A program made the translations under genes and the position numbers. A stretch of 8,427 bases of DNA, from NCBI GenBank assembly GCA_020054055.1, contig JAGVLZ010000264.1, forward strand, positions 1 to 8,427, written 5' to 3'. The stretch comes from Phycisphaerales bacterium. Lineage in GTDB: Bacteria; Planctomycetota; Phycisphaerae; Phycisphaerales; UBA1924. Positions 6,433 to 8,427 of this stretch are shown here, one piece after another; positions within the stretch are counted from its first letter, which is position 1; every line of letters starts with the position of its first letter. The notes under the pieces are model-generated. The model made no database searches. It was not told the DNA's origin and saw only the letters and a program-made list of their open reading frames with translations.

Positions 6433-6518
6433 TTAGTCGGGCGGATGATTGCGTGCTTCTTGAGTTTCTCGAGGTGCCTACGATGCATCAGCGCACAAAA
6501 ACCGCGCCGAACCGATAG
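6404..6518 (+). other. C10 homopolymer and out-of-frame C-terminal extension of the DUF6338-like gene
   Basis: Ten Cs occupy 6404-6413. In the annotated frame the gene stops at 6430-6432. In the -1 frame, equivalent to an 11-C tract, reading continues as SNSKGVISRADDCVLLEFLE and on for 14 more residues to TAG at 6516-6518, giving a protein of about 215 aa. The pattern GVISR-x-D...LLEFLE looks like the natural end of DUF6338 proteins. The TAG overlaps AGGGG (6517-6521), the ribosome binding site of the next gene, as a normal operon junction would. CCCCC (6409-6413) can pair with GGGGG (6425-6429) in an 11-base-loop hairpin. Possible causes are transcript slippage, phase variation, an inactivating mutation or a homopolymer read error. 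Confidence 0.7.
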
Positions 6519-6529
6519 GGGCATCGACC

Positions 6530-6730
6530 ATGAGCCGAGTTGATACATCGAAACCGACATCATTGGCGGAATCGGAACAGATCGCGAAGTTCGGTTACCC
6601 GGCCGGGAGCACCGGACAGATAAGCACCGAACCGTCTCAGTATCCGATCACTCCTGTCTCTTCGCCCGCCGCCACCCCGACGCAAAACGGGACGCATAAC
6701 GCTCCTCGGGTCAACCCACCAAAGAAGTAA
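6530..6730 (+). CDS. Small Pro/Ser/Thr-rich hypothetical protein
   Basis: 66 aa, not recognised. It has no membrane segment, signal peptide or cysteine. The first third is charged (MSRVDTSKPTSLAESEQIAK), followed by FGYPAGSTGQ and then a low-complexity tail rich in Pro, Ser, Thr and Asn that ends in PPKK; it is probably largely disordered. ATG 6530 has AGGGG eight bases upstream, one of the better ribosome binding sites here, which supports it as a real gene. It is the third gene of the permease/DUF6338 operon and starts 11 bases after the stop of the restored DUF6338 frame. Codon use is less GC-biased than in the permease, like the DUF6338 gene. It ends 11 bases from the stop of the convergent hpnE. 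It may be a partner of the DUF6338 protein; that is inference from position. Confidence 0.6.
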   Translation: MSRVDTSKPTSLAESEQIAKFGYPAGSTGQISTEPSQYPITPVSSPAATPTQNGTHNAPRVNPPKK

Positions 6731-6741
6731 CCGAACGATCG

Positions 6742-8118
6742 TCATCGCGCCATGAGCCTCACCAGCCTCGTCCGCTTCAGCGACGGCGCCAGCACTTCCT
6801 CCACACCGCACCGCAACACCTCGGCCGCCGCCATGTACCCGCTCCGCGCCGCTCCCTCCATCGTCGCGGGCCACCCGGTCTGAACATAGTCCCCCGCCAG
6901 GATCAGCCCCGATTCCCCGAACGAGCCCGGCCTCAGCCCCTCCACCTCGGGCGTCGCCGCGAACGTCGCGAGTTTCTCCTTGACCGGGCGCGAGGAGATG
7001 AGTTTCGCCTCGCGAGATGCCGGGAAGCAGGCGTGAACATCCGCGACAACCCGCCGGGTGATCTCCTCCTCGTCGAGCGCGATCCATTCGTCCGCCGCGG
7101 AGATGACCGCGTGGACGTGTGATCCCAGCATCGAAGCAGGCTCGCCCGGCGGACTCTTGCGAAACAGCCACTGCGTCGCTCGATTCACCAGCACCGCCGA
7201 ATGCATCGGCAAAACCGGGCGATCGAACGCGAGATGAACGCCAAGAATCGGGCTGTGCGTGATGCGCGACATCCGCTCGAATCGCGCGTCGCGCTCCTGA
7301 AGTTCCGGCGCGACGATGCGCACGGCCCGCTCGGGAGGCACCGCACAGATCACCGCGTCGGCACGCAGTTCTTCGCCGCCCGTCGTGACAACCCGATCGG
7401 TCCACAGCCTCTCGATCCCCGTCCCGAGCCGGATCGCGCCCCCCGCGCGCGCGAGCACCGCTTCCGCCGAGTCATACAGTTCCACCAGCGGCACGGCGGC
7501 CACGCCCACCATCGCGGCATCCCGGCGCGAGAGAAACCCTTCCTGAAACACATGCAACGCGCTCGCCGCCGAGGCACGCTCGGGCGGCAAATTGCACGCG
7601 CTGACGATGATCGGCGCCCAGAACTTCTCGATCAGCGACCTCGGCTGCGACTGCGCCCCGAGCCATTCGGCGAAGGTCGCGTGCTTCCACAGCGCGCGAT
7701 CGGCCGTCAGCACCGCACGCATCGCCATGCTCGCGCGCACTTTCTCCCTCGCACTCAGAAACCGGACAGCAAGAAACGAAACCGCAAAGTGCATCGGCGC
7801 GGGCAGCATCCCCGGCTGCATCACGCTGACCCGCCCACCCTCCTCGACCCAGAAGATGTCGCGCTGCCACCTGATCTTGTCGAGCACCCCCAATCGACCG
7901 CACAGGTCGAGGTAGTTCGTGCAGCACGCCATCGCGACATGCTGGCAGTTGTCGATCGTCATTCCGGTGCGAGCATCAACGAACGAAGTCGCCCGGCCTC
8001 CCAGCTTCTTCCGAGTTTCGACGAGCGTCACCGCCACGCCCCGCTCGGAAAGCCGGAGCGCCGCGGCGATGCCGGCGATCCCGCCGCCAACGATGATGGC
8101 TGTTCGAGGAGTCGTCAA
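6742..8118 (-). CDS. hpnE: Squalene-associated FAD-dependent desaturase / hydroxysqualene dehydroxylase HpnE
   Basis: 458 aa, near the family's usual 420-470. HpnE reduces hydroxysqualene to squalene, the last step of the HpnCDE route from farnesyl diphosphate. The N-terminus has the FAD-binding dinucleotide fold: AIIVGGGIAGIAAALRLSERG (residues 7-27) ending in Glu34, then KLGGRATSF (38-46). DNCQHVAMACCTNYLD (56-71) matches the family's NCQH segment. The C-terminal FAD motif is LILAGDYVQTGWPATMEGAA (405-424), followed by RSGYMAA. The amine-oxidase/desaturase superfamily also holds carotenoid desaturases, but the NCQH segment and the gene next door favour HpnE. The start is a TTG at 8118-8116; the in-frame stop at 8127-8125 (the hpnD stop) excludes anything longer, and no Shine-Dalgarno sequence is seen. 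It is probably translated by coupling to hpnD, six bases upstream. Confidence 0.9.
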   Translation of the reverse strand: MTTPRTAIIVGGGIAGIAAALRLSERGVAVTLVETRKKLGGRATSFVDARTGMTIDNCQHVAMACCTNYLDLCGRLGVLDKIRWQRDIFWVEEGGRVSVMQPGMLPAPMHFAVSFLAVRFLSAREKVRASMAMRAVLTADRALWKHATFAEWLGAQSQPRSLIEKFWAPIIVSACNLPPERASAASALHVFQEGFLSRRDAAMVGVAAVPLVELYDSAEAVLARAGGAIRLGTGIERLWTDRVVTTGGEELRADAVICAVPPERAVRIVAPELQERDARFERMSRITHSPILGVHLAFDRPVLPMHSAVLVNRATQWLFRKSPPGEPASMLGSHVHAVISAADEWIALDEEEITRRVVADVHACFPASREAKLISSRPVKEKLATFAATPEVEGLRPGSFGESGLILAGDYVQTGWPATMEGAARSGYMAAAEVLRCGVEEVLAPSLKRTRLVRLMAR

Positions 8119-8124
8119 GGCATG

Positions 8125-8427
8125 TCACCGGCGCGCGGCGGGGGTCAGCACCGCGTACAGCGGCGAAGTCGTCGGCACATGTTGATTCACCCACGCCCGG
8201 GCGCACGCACGCAGCGCGATCCCCGCCTTATGTACGGACTGAAGCCTGATCCGCTTCTGCCCCGCGATCCGCGCCGGGTCGTGCTCGATCACCGTCAGCA
8301 GACCGGAATAGATCCGCGTCATCGTGCGCAGCGTCGCGTAGCACGATGGGTCGATCATCCGGTCCAGCCCCGCCGACTCGACGTACTGCGCGCGGGCCCA
8401 GGCCGCCACCCGCGCAACCATCGCCTC
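8125..8427 (-). CDS. hpnD: Squalene/phytoene synthase family protein (HpnD-like), C-terminal part, runs off right edge
   Basis: 100 residues plus stop are visible, of a usual 270-300 aa. The segment has the C-terminal pattern of trans-isoprenyl diphosphate synthases of the squalene/phytoene synthase family: ARAQYVESA, a helix with DPSCYATLRTMTRIYSGLL, then IEHDPARI and RIRLQSVHKAGIAL. HpnD condenses two farnesyl diphosphates to presqualene diphosphate and HpnC converts that to hydroxysqualene. The two are homologous, and the catalytic DxxxD motifs lie outside the window, so HpnC cannot be excluded. HpnD is preferred because it is commonly the gene just before hpnE. The stop is six bases from the hpnE start, so they form one operon. 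Confidence 0.78.
   Translation of the reverse strand, partial: EAMVARVAAWARAQYVESAGLDRMIDPSCYATLRTMTRIYSGLLTVIEHDPARIAGQKRIRLQSVHKAGIALRACARAWVNQHVPTTSPLYAVLTPAARR

Noticed and set aside
6731..6741. Terminator between the small protein gene and convergent hpnE
   Set aside because: The gap is 11 bases with no room for a hairpin, and none is evident at the overlapping gene ends.
7472..7927. Minus-strand alternate frame within hpnE
   Set aside because: It lies entirely inside the hpnE reading frame region and has no motif of its own.

Overview
The window is high-GC bacterial DNA. The gene content is squalene/hopanoid genes of the hpnD-hpnE type, RNase Y, a double-length fused ABC-2 permease and a DUF6338 protein, and most starts lack a clear Shine-Dalgarno sequence. 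This best fits a planctomycete, perhaps of the Phycisphaerae. That assignment is inference from gene content and style, not from a marker gene.

Layout. 1-393 (minus) is the N-terminal part of a protein with a receiver-like domain that has lost every phosphorylation residue; it runs off the left edge. 394-885 is a non-coding gap rich in short inverted repeats. 886-1986 (plus) is a membrane-anchored receiver-Hpt phosphorelay protein without a kinase core. It converges on 2013-3608 (minus), a well-conserved RNase Y (rny) with a perfect hairpin just 5' of its start. 3639-4048 is the divergent control region between rny and the next operon. 4049-6730 (plus) is a compact likely operon: a fused two-unit ABC-2 permease, a DUF6338 membrane protein overlapping it by ATGA, and a 66-aa Pro/Ser/Thr-rich protein. 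6742-8427 (minus) holds hpnE and the C-terminal third of hpnD, 6 bases apart.

How the genes work together. HpnD and HpnE belong to the HpnCDE route from farnesyl diphosphate to squalene, the hopanoid or sterol precursor. RNase Y is the membrane-bound endonuclease that starts mRNA decay. The two divergent signalling genes at the left edge may belong to one phosphorelay: one has a complete receiver and Hpt, the other a degenerate receiver. The permease operon lacks an ATPase here, which must be encoded elsewhere.

The most notable observation is a run of ten C residues near the 3' end of the DUF6338 gene. As read, the frame ends a few codons later with a low-complexity tail. One extra C, or a -1 shift, opens a 34-codon extension that resembles the family's usual C-terminus and stops exactly at the ribosome binding site of the next gene. 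It could be a phase-variable or slippage-controlled switch, a recent frameshift mutation, or a homopolymer sequencing error.
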